Shown here piece after piece: positions 25,881 through 32,790 of a stretch of 64,000 nt of DNA (position 1 is its first letter; each line of letters begins with the position of its first letter). The notes beneath the pieces were generated by a model. The model saw nothing but the letters and a program-made list of their open reading frames with translations, did no database searches and was not told where the DNA came from. Position numbers and translations under genes: made by a program. Source of the DNA: Oscillospiraceae bacterium (GTDB lineage: Bacteria; Bacillota; Clostridia; Oscillospirales; Ruminococcaceae); contig CABIYQ010000007.1 of assembly GCA_902362965.1 (NCBI GenBank), positions 3,027 to 67,026 of the forward strand. The letters are read 5' to 3'.

Positions 25881-26018
25881 ATGAAAGACACAGAGAATGT
25901 TATTACAGTTCATATTCACTACGATGACAAAGGTCAGAATGTATCTGACATTCTGAACAAGTCACTTTGGATTTTTATCAAAAAGGAGGTTGAGAAGTTA
26001 TGTTCATCAAACAGTTGA
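25881..26018 (+). CDS. Small 45-residue protein upstream of recombinase
   Basis: Short frame starting ATG at 25881 with GCGAGGTG upstream. It encodes a 45-residue protein with an acidic middle (HIHYDDKGQNVSDIL) and a helical, Lys-rich end (LWIFIKKEVEKLC). It ends within the -35 of the recombinase promoter. I do not recognise a family. Small proteins next to serine recombinases include directionality factors, so that role is possible but unsupported. Confidence 0.5.
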   Translation: MKDTENVITVHIHYDDKGQNVSDILNKSLWIFIKKEVEKLCSSNS

Positions 26019-26044
26019 CTTCATCACCCAAAAGGGCTTATAAT
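26015..26044 (+). promoter_or_regulatory. Promoter of the large serine recombinase
   Basis: TTGACT (26015-26020), 18 bases, TATAAT (26039-26044), with a short CCC-AAAA-GGG dyad in the spacer. It looks vegetative (sigma-A) rather than sigma-E-like, unlike Bacillus spoIVCA, which is sigma-E-controlled. The -35 context repeats the one at 23311. Confidence 0.7.
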
Positions 26045-26082
26045 ATAAAAAATGAATGGTTGCTGATGAAGGAGGAATTCTT

Positions 26083-27678
26083 ATGTATCCTGTAATTGAC
26101 AACCCACAGAAATACAAAGCCGCAATTTATGCCCGTCTTTCAAAAGAAGATGATAATAAGACAGGAGATGATTCAGAGAGTATAAAAAATCAGATAGCTT
26201 TGATTCAGGACTATGCTGAAAAGCAAAAAATTTCAATATGCGAAACATACATTGACGATGGTATTTCAGGCACTACATCGGAAAGACCTAATCTTGAACG
26301 TATGATAAATGACATTATCGAAAAGAAAATAAATATGGTCATTACAAAGGACCTTTCAAGATTAAGCCGTAACTATATTGATACTGGTCGATTTCTTGAA
26401 GTATTTTTCCCTGAGAACAATGTTCGATACATTTCCCTGCTTGATGAAATTGATACGTTCTCAGAAAGCTACAACGATGATATTACGCCTTTCAAAGGAC
26501 TGTTCAACGATATGTATGCAAAAGACATATCGAAGAAAGTTTTAAGCGTAAAGCGTAAAAAGCAAAAACAGGGACTTTTTATCGGCGGAAAAGCTCCGTA
26601 CGGTTATAAAAAATCTCCTACGAATAAAAACGCAATTATCATTGATGAGTATGCCGCTGAAATTGTAAAACGCATTTTCAAACTGGCAATTGACGGAATG
26701 TCTTGCCGTCAGATAGCAGTAACTCTGACAGAGGAAAACATTCCTACACCGGCGCAGTATGCAAAGATACGATTGAAAAAGAAAGCGCCATTCTCCGGTA
26801 AATGGAGTTCTGAACGCATCAGCGAAATGCTTCAGAACGAGGTTTACATAGGGAATATGGTGCAAGGACGAGTGAAAAAGGCAAGCTACAAATCCAAAAA
26901 GCTAATAAAAATGCCCCGTGAAGAATGGATCGTCGTAGAAAATACGCACGAAGCCATTATTGATAAGGAAACTTTTCAAAAGGTAGGAGAACTCATAAAG
27001 AGCAGAACACATACAAGACATCGAACTTATGATTTCCCATTAAAAGGAATTATCTTCTGCAAGGAATGCGGTTATCCTCTTGCGACTATCAAAAGAACTC
27101 TGTCCGGCGGAAAACCTATACTGTATTTCATATGCAGGACTTACCAGAGATTTACGCAGTATCATGAGTGTACTTGCCATTGTGTAAGGGTCGAGGATGT
27201 ATCTAACGCAGTAGTAAGTGAAGTCCGCAGAATATGTAAGAATTATCTGGATTGTCTCGATACGGAAAAACTTACCGAAAAAGCGCAGAAGCAGCTTCAA
27301 ACGGAACTGCGCAAGCAAGGCAGAGACATCACAGCTCTGAAAACGAAAATGGAATCTATTCGTATGAAGATCGACAATGCTTACGATGATAAACTGTCTG
27401 GGAACATTGATAATCAAACATTCCAGCGAATTTATGCCAAGCTTCAGGAAGAAGAAGCAGCTGCCCGAACTAAGCTGACTGAACTTGAAAACAACAAAAA
27501 AGACAGTCCATCCATTAACGAGGAAAAAATCAAAGAGTTAGTAAAAAAGTTTATTGACTCCGAAGATTATACCCGTGAGCTGTTTGTCAGTCTTATCGAA
27601 AAGATCGAATTATCTGAAAATAAAGAACTTGATATTCACTTCAAGTTTCCGGAACTAAAAATAGCCGATCGTTTATAA
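26083..27678 (+). CDS. Large serine recombinase, SpoIVCA-like sigK-element excisionase/integrase
   Basis: A 531-residue site-specific recombinase. The catalytic domain (~12-165) opens with AAIYARLSKED (Ser20 as nucleophile) and holds DDGISGTTSERPNLERM and ITKDLSRLSRNYIDTGRF. The recombinase domain (~185-300) includes APYGYKK and GKWSSERISEMLQNEVYIG. A zinc beta-ribbon follows (FCKECGYPLA ... HECTCH), then a coiled coil (~395-475) and a C-terminal tail. The ATG at 26083 has AAGGAGG upstream. It ends 12 bases before the sigK 3' part, the position expected for the enzyme that excises the element. Homology to SpoIVCA is inferred from domain layout and position. Confidence 0.93.
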   Translation: MYPVIDNPQKYKAAIYARLSKEDDNKTGDDSESIKNQIALIQDYAEKQKISICETYIDDGISGTTSERPNLERMINDIIEKKINMVITKDLSRLSRNYIDTGRFLEVFFPENNVRYISLLDEIDTFSESYNDDITPFKGLFNDMYAKDISKKVLSVKRKKQKQGLFIGGKAPYGYKKSPTNKNAIIIDEYAAEIVKRIFKLAIDGMSCRQIAVTLTEENIPTPAQYAKIRLKKKAPFSGKWSSERISEMLQNEVYIGNMVQGRVKKASYKSKKLIKMPREEWIVVENTHEAIIDKETFQKVGELIKSRTHTRHRTYDFPLKGIIFCKECGYPLATIKRTLSGGKPILYFICRTYQRFTQYHECTCHCVRVEDVSNAVVSEVRRICKNYLDCLDTEKLTEKAQKQLQTELRKQGRDITALKTKMESIRMKIDNAYDDKLSGNIDNQTFQRIYAKLQEEEAAARTKLTELENNKKDSPSINEEKIKELVKKFIDSEDYTRELFVSLIEKIELSENKELDIHFKFPELKIADRL

Positions 27679-27681
27679 TAA

Positions 27682-27705
27682 TTCCTATACTACGTTTCAA
27701 GAATT
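27682..27705 (+). other. Right attachment junction (attR) of the sigK element
   Basis: Element arm TATACTAC (27686-27693), crossover GT (27694-27695), chromosomal arm TTCAAGAAT. Joined to the left element arm across GT, the circle would carry TATACTAC-GT-ATAGTATA, whose 7-base arms are perfect inverted repeats centred on GT. This symmetry supports the proposed cut. Confidence 0.75.
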
Positions 27706-27759
27706 GAAAAAAAGGCGCTGTCATCCCTGCGGAAAATGTACGAAAAAAATCCATACTAA
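27691..27759 (+). CDS. sigK: Pro-sigma-K, 3' part of interrupted gene
   Basis: A frame with no start codon and no ribosome site encodes Y-V then SRIEKKALSSLRKMYEKNPY and a TAA stop. The SRIEKKAL stretch is the end of the region 4.2 recognition helix of sigma-K. The first two codons duplicate the end of the 5' part. After excision the protein reads RSYVSRIEKKAL without a gap, giving 231 residues in total, close to other sigma-K proteins. A terminator follows 8 bases after the stop. Confidence 0.92.
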   Translation, partial: YVSRIEKKALSSLRKMYEKNPY

Positions 27760-27766
27760 TTTAATT

Positions 27767-27814
27767 AAAGCAAAAACTTCCGTTTAGATTTTTAACGGAA
27801 GTTTTTGCTTTTTA
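27767..27814 (+). terminator. Terminator of sigK
   Basis: A perfect 18-base stem: 27767-27784 (starts AAAGCAAAAACTTCC) with 27794-27811, then a T-rich end. It would end the transcript of the rebuilt sigK gene and, before excision, the recombinase transcript. Confidence 0.9.
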
Positions 27815-27835
27815 ACATAATTACTCAAGAAAAAA

Positions 27836-27850
27836 CGGCAATACTTGCCG
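27836..27850 (-). terminator. Terminator of the DUF2325 gene
   Basis: CGGCAA/TTGCCG hairpin (27836-27850); on the minus strand it runs into TTTTTTCTT. It stands at the expected distance downstream of the minus-strand gene ending at 27890. Confidence 0.75.
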
Positions 27851-27881
27851 TCATCAGGTTAGACAAGACTAACCTGATGAC
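27850..27881. terminator. Long perfect dyad between convergent units
   Basis: GTCATCAGGTTAG (27850-27862) pairs with CTAACCTGATGAC (27869-27881), loop ACAAGA, then AATTTTATT on the plus strand. It may work in both directions together with the neighbouring hairpin. Confidence 0.55.
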
Positions 27882-27889
27882 AATTTTAT

Positions 27890-28171
27890 TCATATACAAT
27901 ATTGATTAAGTACATTTTTCAAAGCACTCACGCTGGCGCTATGTATTCTTGCCACCGGGATATCATATTTTGCTGATCTTTGATTCACTCTTTGAACCAT
28001 TTTATGAGAACAGGTATTAGTAAAAACCACCATAAGATCGGGAGTTCCCAGTTTGTTTTCAAAATCTGCCGGCATTTGTGTAAAAACCTTGGCTTTACAT
28101 TTAAATGATTTACATATATCTTTATATCTTGTAGCCATTCGGTCATTTCCACCTACTACTACTATGCTCAT
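27890..28171 (-). CDS. DUF2325 domain protein
   Basis: A 93-residue protein that matches the small DUF2325 family: MSIVVVGGNDRMATRYKDI at the start, TDLMVVFTNTCSHKMV-like middle (here PDLMVVFTNTCSHKM) and ARIHSASVSALKNVL at the end. Function of the family is unknown to me; the fold resembles a Rossmann-like half. GGAGGT lies before the ATG. It has its own promoter and terminators and is divergent from the potassium transporter. Confidence 0.85.
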   Translation of the reverse strand: MSIVVVGGNDRMATRYKDICKSFKCKAKVFTQMPADFENKLGTPDLMVVFTNTCSHKMVQRVNQRSAKYDIPVARIHSASVSALKNVLNQYCI

Positions 28172-28212
28172 TTTTTACCTCCTTTCCCAAGTTAGCATCT
28201 GCTTACCAATAT

Positions 28213-28241
28213 AGTATAACATATATAGGTAATTTAGTCAA
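28213..28241 (-). promoter_or_regulatory. Promoter of the DUF2325 gene
   Basis: Minus strand: TTGACT (28236-28241), 17 bases, TATACT (28213-28218). Confidence 0.75.
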
Positions 28242-28279
28242 GTTTTTTTTATTTTTTACTTAAAATTTTCACGTCGGCA

Positions 28280-28308
28280 TTTACTTTTTTTAAGTTTAAT
28301 GCTATAAT
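28280..28308 (+). promoter_or_regulatory. Promoter of the potassium uptake operon
   Basis: TTTACT (28280-28285), 17 bases, TATAAT (28303-28308). The ~70-base leader contains a small hairpin (ACTGAG/CTCAGT, 28321-28343). A cyclic-di-AMP riboswitch would need a longer leader and was not seen. Confidence 0.65.
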
Positions 28309-28383
28309 ATCTAAAGCTGAACTGAGTGGATCATATCTCAGTAAATATAAACTTTTATATATTTTATGAGTTGGTGAAATTAT

Positions 28384-29724
28384 ATGAAAATGTTTTTTAA
28401 AAAATTATCTACATTTCAAATGATTATTTTGGGTTTTGCAGGAGTAATTCTTGCCGGAAGTCTTATTTTGATGCTTCCGTTTTCAACAGCGGAAAATGTA
28501 TCGGCACCATTTATGGATACGCTGTTCACTTCCGTTTCGGCAGTCTGCGTTACCGGACTAATCGTTCACGATACCGCTACATACTGGTCAGGCTTTGGTC
28601 AGGCAGTAATACTGATTCTTATTCAAATAGGAGGATTAGGAGTTGTTTCGGCTGCTACATCCATTGCACTTTTCTCAGGGAAAAAAATAAATTTAAAACA
28701 AAGAAGTACAATGCAGGAAGCCCTTTCTGCACCTCAGGTTGGAGGTATTGTAAAACTAACGGGTTTCATAATAAAAATAACATTTTTTATTGAATTTGTC
28801 GGATGCGTCATTATGGCTCCTGTTTTCTGCAAAGATTTTGGATTTTTTAAAGGATTGTGGTATTCCGTTTTTCACTCTGTTTCTGCATTCTGTAACGCCG
28901 GATTTGATTTAATGGGTGTAAAAGAACAATATTCCTCACTAACTTCCTATTCAGGTCACCCTTTAATTAATATTGTGATCATGCTTCTTATAATAATCGG
29001 CGGTATAGGATTTATGACGCTTGATGATATAAAATGCAATAAATTTCATATAAAAAAATATCGTATGCAGACTAAAGTAATACTAGTAACTTCAGGACTT
29101 CTTATTTTAATCCCTGCTGTTTATTTCTTCTTCTTTGAATTTTCTTCCGACCGATGGAATATTTCGCTTTCAAAACGCATATTCTATTCATTGTTTCAAG
29201 CTGTCACACCCAGAACCGCCGGATTCAACACAGTAAATTTTAACATAATGAAACAGGGATCTCTTGTTATTATGCTTGTCCTTATGCTTACAGGCGGTTC
29301 GCCGGGTTCAACAGCCGGAGGAATGAAAACAACTACTTTGGCTGTTCTTATTTCATCTGCAATATCAGTATTCAAGCGTCGGGAAGATACAAGATTTTTC
29401 GGCAGACGCATTCCGGATGATGCAATAAAAAAATCAACTGCAATTCTCATGATGTATCTTTCACTTTTCCTGACCGGCGGTATCATAATCAGCAACATTG
29501 AAAATCTGCCTGTACTTGATTGTTTATTTGAAACGGCTTCGGCAATAGGAACAGTAGGATTATCAAAAGGAATTACACCGGAGCTTGGAAATGCATCTCA
29601 TATAATACTTATGATATTAATGTTTGTAGGAAGAGTCGGAGGTCTTACGTTTATATTTGCAGCCTTGTTCTCTAAGAGTAACAGTGTGGCAAAGCTTCCG
29701 CTTGAAAAGATAAATGTCGGATAA
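28384..29724 (+). CDS. ktrB: Trk/Ktr potassium uptake membrane subunit
   Basis: Ion-conducting subunit of a KtrAB-type potassium transporter. The 446-residue protein is highly hydrophobic. The four selectivity-filter loops can be seen: SVSAVCVTGLIVHDTA, SVSAFCNAGFDLMG, TPRTAGFNTVNF and SAIGTVGLSKGI, each with the conserved Gly. Length fits KtrB more than E. coli TrkH. The partner gating subunit starts 20 bases after the stop. Confidence 0.93.
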   Translation: MKMFFKKLSTFQMIILGFAGVILAGSLILMLPFSTAENVSAPFMDTLFTSVSAVCVTGLIVHDTATYWSGFGQAVILILIQIGGLGVVSAATSIALFSGKKINLKQRSTMQEALSAPQVGGIVKLTGFIIKITFFIEFVGCVIMAPVFCKDFGFFKGLWYSVFHSVSAFCNAGFDLMGVKEQYSSLTSYSGHPLINIVIMLLIIIGGIGFMTLDDIKCNKFHIKKYRMQTKVILVTSGLLILIPAVYFFFFEFSSDRWNISLSKRIFYSLFQAVTPRTAGFNTVNFNIMKQGSLVIMLVLMLTGGSPGSTAGGMKTTTLAVLISSAISVFKRREDTRFFGRRIPDDAIKKSTAILMMYLSLFLTGGIIISNIENLPVLDCLFETASAIGTVGLSKGITPELGNASHIILMILMFVGRVGGLTFIFAALFSKSNSVAKLPLEKINVG

Positions 29725-29744
29725 GACAGAAAGGATAAATACAA

Positions 29745-30392
29745 ATGAAAACAATTTTACTTATTGGTCTGGGTAGATTCGGACGTCATATAGCACAAAA
29801 ATTAAATGAACTTGACCATCAGGTTATGGCTATTGACAAAAATGAAAACAGGGTTGAAGCCGCTCTTTCTTACGTCACAAGCGCACAGATAGGAGACGCA
29901 ACAAAAAAGGATTTTCTCAGTACAGTAGGCGTAGGAAATTTTGACGTATGTATTGTAGCCATCGGGGATAATTTCCAGAGTTCATTGGAAACTACATTGC
30001 TCCTTAAAGAACTTGGAGCACAAAAGGTCGTATCCAGAGCGGCAAGAGATGTACATGCAAAATTTCTTCTCAGAAACGGTGCAGACGAAATAGTCTATCC
30101 CGAAAAGCAGCTTGCTTCATGGACGGCGATCAGATATTCCTCAGATCATGTCTTTGACTATGTTGAAATCGACGGGGATTATGCAATTTTTGAAGTGTCA
30201 GTTCCCAAAAGCTGGATCGGAAAAACAGTAGGTCAAATAGATATACGCCGCAGATACAATATAAATATTCTTGCTATCCGCACAAACGGAAAGCTGTGTC
30301 CGGATATTTCAGCAGATACTCCAATGCCTGAATCCAGTACTATTCTTGTTCTTGGTTTATATAGTTCAATGCATAAATGTTTTCATATTTAA
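29745..30392 (+). CDS. ktrA: KtrA/TrkA potassium uptake regulatory subunit
   Basis: Cytoplasmic gating ring subunit that binds nucleotides and controls KtrB. The 215 residues hold an RCK_N Rossmann domain (LLIGLGRFGRHIAQKL, MAIDKNENRVE, IGDATKKDFL) and a shorter RCK_C domain after ~residue 135 (ISVP-like FEVSVPKSWIGKTVGQID), the latter being the usual cyclic-di-AMP site in Firmicutes. It is the second gene of the unit; AAAGGA lies before the start. Confidence 0.93.
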   Translation: MKTILLIGLGRFGRHIAQKLNELDHQVMAIDKNENRVEAALSYVTSAQIGDATKKDFLSTVGVGNFDVCIVAIGDNFQSSLETTLLLKELGAQKVVSRAARDVHAKFLLRNGADEIVYPEKQLASWTAIRYSSDHVFDYVEIDGDYAIFEVSVPKSWIGKTVGQIDIRRRYNINILAIRTNGKLCPDISADTPMPESSTILVLGLYSSMHKCFHI

Positions 30393-30462
30393 CAAATAAT
30401 ATTTACATAAAAATCGGATAGAATAATTTTATTATAATGTTCTAATATTGAAAGGAGCTTCC

Positions 30463-30720
30463 ATGAAAACATTTACTTATACAATTAAAGATGATTTAGG
30501 AATCCATGCCAGACCCGCCGGTCTTCTTGTTAAAACCGCTAAAAATTTCAATAGTGAAATTACAATTGCAAAAGACGGAAAATCAGTAAATGCATTAAAA
30601 CTTATGGCGCTTATGGGACTTGGAGTAAAGTGCGGGGACACTATTACTGTAACTGTTTCCGGCGAAGATGAAGAATCAGCAGCTTCGGCAATGGAAGAAT
30701 TTTTTAAATCAAATCTATAA
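30463..30720 (+). CDS. ptsH: HPr-family phosphocarrier protein with Lys at position 46
   Basis: Small phosphocarrier of the sugar PTS (85 residues). LGIHARPAG keeps His15 and Arg17 for phosphotransfer from enzyme I. The usual Ser46, the HPr kinase site used in carbon catabolite control, is replaced: the segment reads GKSVNALKLMAL, which puts Lys at residue 46. The ATG at 30463 has GAAAGGAGC upstream, so the five-codon upstream extension is not used. Could be an HPr paralogue rather than the main HPr of the cell. Confidence 0.88.
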   Translation: MKTFTYTIKDDLGIHARPAGLLVKTAKNFNSEITIAKDGKSVNALKLMALMGLGVKCGDTITVTVSGEDEESAASAMEEFFKSNL

Positions 30721-30774
30721 TAATAAATTATAAATAAAAAATCGTCATTTAATTTTAACTAATGTATATGCATA

Positions 30775-30807
30775 AAAATCGCCTGAGAATCAAAATTCTC
30801 AGGCGAT
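30775..30807 (-). terminator. Terminator of the citrate synthase/GIY-YIG unit
   Basis: ATCGCCTGAGAAT (30778-30790) pairs with ATTCTCAGGCGAT (30795-30807). On the minus strand it is followed by TTTTTATG. The plus strand has no T-run after the stem, though it may help to end the ptsH transcript too. Confidence 0.7.
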
Positions 30808-30934
30808 ACTTCTGATATAGTCACTTATATTTTGTTTTTTATGTTCATATATTCTTTGGAAAAATTAAAATATTTATTATACTCTCCGGTATCACAGCAT
30901 CTTATTTGTAAACCAAATAAAATTTCAGAAAATA

Positions 30935-31192
30935 CTAAAGAAATATCTCAGGATTTTGTAAAAGAATCTCTTTCTGAATATGACTCAGCCGTTTAAGTCT
31001 ATACTCAAGTTTTCTTGCAATTTTATCCGAATCAAACTTCCATACCGCCTCAATATATATAACACGATGACTGTGCGTATATTTTGCGCCGCCTGCCAAA
31101 ACTCCCAGATGCTGTTTTATTCTTTTGACTATATCAGCAGCAATACCTGTATATAACGAATTATCTGCACATCTAAGCATATAAACATACAT
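30935..31192 (-). CDS. GIY-YIG domain protein (UPF0213/YhbQ-like)
   Basis: An 85-residue single-domain protein of the GIY-YIG nuclease fold. The motif appears as YVYMLRCADN followed by LYTGIAADIVKRIKQHL, with YTHSHRVIYIEAVW and a late Glu-containing stretch (ARKLEYRLKRLS). These small proteins have been linked to DNA handling, but the cellular role is not settled. It lies 21 bases downstream of citrate synthase and is probably co-transcribed. Confidence 0.85.
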   Translation of the reverse strand: MYVYMLRCADNSLYTGIAADIVKRIKQHLGVLAGGAKYTHSHRVIYIEAVWKFDSDKIARKLEYRLKRLSHIQKEILLQNPEIFL

Positions 31193-31213
31193 ATTTTTTA
31201 TATAAACAGCAAG

Positions 31214-32569
31214 CTATCTGTCGTCTCTTCCGACATAATCCTGCTTTTTTACTAAGCTTTTATACGACGGTCTGATAATTTTATTAACCGATACCAATTC
31301 TTCAATTCTATGAGCGCTCCAACCTGCAATTCTTGCAATTGCAAACAACGGAGTATATAATTCTACCGGAATATCAAGCATATTATAAACAAATCCACTG
31401 TAAAAATCTACATTGGGACTAACACCTTTGAATATCTGACGCTCCTGAGCAATAAGCTTCGGAGCAATTTTTTCAATATTGTTGTAAAGCGCCATATCCT
31501 TATCTCTTCCCTTTGCCTTGGCAAGCTTTTCTACAAACGTCTTAAATATGACCTCTCGGGGATCTGACAGTGAATATACAGCATGTCCCATACCGTAAAT
31601 CAAGCCTTTCCGGTCAAATGCTTCCTTATGAAGTATTTTTGCCAGATATGCGCTGATTTCTTCTTCATCTTCATAATCAGACACATGATTGCGGATATCG
31701 TCCATCATTCTCATAACCATTATATTTGCACCGCCGTGCTTATGCCCCTTCAAAGAAGAAAGCGCCGCCGCTATTGCAGAATAAGTGTCCGAACCCGATG
31801 AAGTTACCACTCTGGTAGTAAATGTAGAATTATTTCCGCCTCCATGTTCCATATGAAGCAGAAGAGCAACGTCAAGCACCTGCGCTTCAAGCTTTGTATA
31901 TTTCATATCAGGACGCAGCATACGAAGAAAATTCTCAGACGCTGAAAGATTTGCTTCCGGTCTGTGTATATACATACTTTCATTTTTTTCATAATGATTA
32001 TAAGCATGATACGCGTATACAGCCAGCATTGGAAAAACACTGATCAATTGAATGCTCTGTCTTAACACATTGCTGATTTCCAGATTTTCAGCCTGTTTAT
32101 CATAAGAAGCCAACGTAAGGACACTTCGTGTCATAGAATTCATAATATCATAGCTAGGCGCTTTCATAATAACGTCCCTGGTAAAATTAGTCGGCAGTTC
32201 CATACATTCTGCAATTATATCAAGAAATTGTTTTAATTCATCATTGGACGGAAGCTTACCGAAAAGCAATAAGTAAGCAGCTTCTTCAAATATAAACTTT
32301 TCTCCCTTGCTTCCCTGTACCAAATCTTTTACATCATATCCCCGATAAAGAAGCTGACCGTCGCTGGGAACCTTCTTTCCGTCAATTATTTTAAACGCAC
32401 TGACTTCTGAAATATTTGTAAGTCCGGTTAAAACCCCATTGCCGTTTATATCCCTCAGTCCCATATTTACACCGTATTCACGAAAAAGATCCTTGCTTAT
32501 ACTGTCGTTTTCTATGCACAAATTCTCTCGCTTTTTAGTATAATTGGAAATCTTATCCATATAACCCAT
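31214..32569 (-). CDS. gltA: Citrate synthase
   Basis: Condenses acetyl-CoA and oxaloacetate to citrate. The 451-residue protein has the catalytic stretches LLLHMEHGGGNNSTFTTR, SLKGHKHGGANIMVM and GLIYGMGHAVYSLSDPR, then PNVDFYSGFVYNMLDIP near the C-terminus. An ~80-residue N-terminal part precedes the LLYRGYDVKDLV motif. AGGAGG lies 7 bases before the ATG. A consensus promoter and a CIRCE operator precede it, which is unusual for this gene and suggests HrcA control. Confidence 0.93.
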   Translation of the reverse strand: MGYMDKISNYTKKRENLCIENDSISKDLFREYGVNMGLRDINGNGVLTGLTNISEVSAFKIIDGKKVPSDGQLLYRGYDVKDLVQGSKGEKFIFEEAAYLLLFGKLPSNDELKQFLDIIAECMELPTNFTRDVIMKAPSYDIMNSMTRSVLTLASYDKQAENLEISNVLRQSIQLISVFPMLAVYAYHAYNHYEKNESMYIHRPEANLSASENFLRMLRPDMKYTKLEAQVLDVALLLHMEHGGGNNSTFTTRVVTSSGSDTYSAIAAALSSLKGHKHGGANIMVMRMMDDIRNHVSDYEDEEEISAYLAKILHKEAFDRKGLIYGMGHAVYSLSDPREVIFKTFVEKLAKAKGRDKDMALYNNIEKIAPKLIAQERQIFKGVSPNVDFYSGFVYNMLDIPVELYTPLFAIARIAGWSAHRIEELVSVNKIIRPSYKSLVKKQDYVGRDDR

Positions 32570-32601
32570 ATATATGCCTCCTTTAAGTTGAATATATTAA
32601 A

Positions 32602-32628
32602 TTAGCACTCTTTTGATATGAGTGCCAA
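32602..32628 (-). promoter_or_regulatory. CIRCE element (HrcA operator)
   Basis: TTAGCACTC (32602-32610), a 9-base spacer, GAGTGCCAA (32620-32628); the consensus is TTAGCACTC-N9-GAGTGCTAA, so there is one mismatch. It lies in the leader between promoter and ribosome site of citrate synthase. CIRCE normally marks groESL and dnaK operons. Confidence 0.85.
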
Positions 32629-32644
32629 CCAAAAAATAAATAAT

Positions 32645-32666
32645 AATGCTTCAGTAAAGAAGCATT
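32645..32666 (-). other. Leader hairpin ahead of citrate synthase
   Basis: AATGCTTC (32645-32652) pairs with GAAGCATT (32659-32666). It lies ~10-30 bases after the predicted transcript start and upstream of the CIRCE. It has no T-run; it may stabilise the messenger. Confidence 0.45.
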
Positions 32667-32683
32667 AACACTAATATAATAAT

Positions 32684-32712
32684 ATTGTAACATAAAAAGC
32701 GAAATATGTCAA
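32684..32712 (-). promoter_or_regulatory. Sigma-A promoter of citrate synthase
   Basis: Minus strand: TTGACA (32707-32712), exactly 17 bases, TACAAT (32684-32689). A strong match to consensus, ~115 bases upstream of the start codon. Confidence 0.85.
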
Positions 32713-32755
32713 TCAATTTCATCAAATTATCACAATTCTTTAAAGATAACAAAAA

Positions 32756-32783
32756 AGCAGTCAAATTTTTTAATTTGACTGCT
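32756..32783 (-). terminator. Terminator of the rhamnogalacturonan lyase gene
   Basis: AGCAGTCAAAT (from 32756) pairs with ATTTGACTGCT (to 32783). On the minus strand it is followed by TTTTTTGTT. It lies directly after the dockerin-coding end. Confidence 0.85.
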
Positions 32784-32790
32784 CCAATTT

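Larger units (their letters stand above)
17349..27693 (+). mobile_element. Skin-like element interrupting sigK (~10.3 kb)
   Basis: DNA between the two sigK parts. It contains a phage-type replication initiator and helicase loader, a divergent repressor switch, cargo of membrane, zinc-ribbon, beta-helix/phosphatase-like and regulatory proteins, a small serine recombinase and, at the right end, a large serine recombinase of the SpoIVCA type. No phage structural, packaging or lysis genes were seen. By family knowledge, such elements are excised in the mother cell during sporulation to rebuild sigK. Excision across GT here gives a 231-residue protein. It is much smaller than the Bacillus subtilis skin prophage remnant. 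Confidence 0.92.

Noticed and set aside
17349-27693. Complete prophage or conjugative element
   Set aside because: No capsid, portal, terminase, tail, lysis, relaxase or type IV secretion gene was recognised.
28309-28383. Cyclic-di-AMP riboswitch ahead of the potassium operon
   Set aside because: The leader is only ~70 bases with one small hairpin, too short for that riboswitch class.
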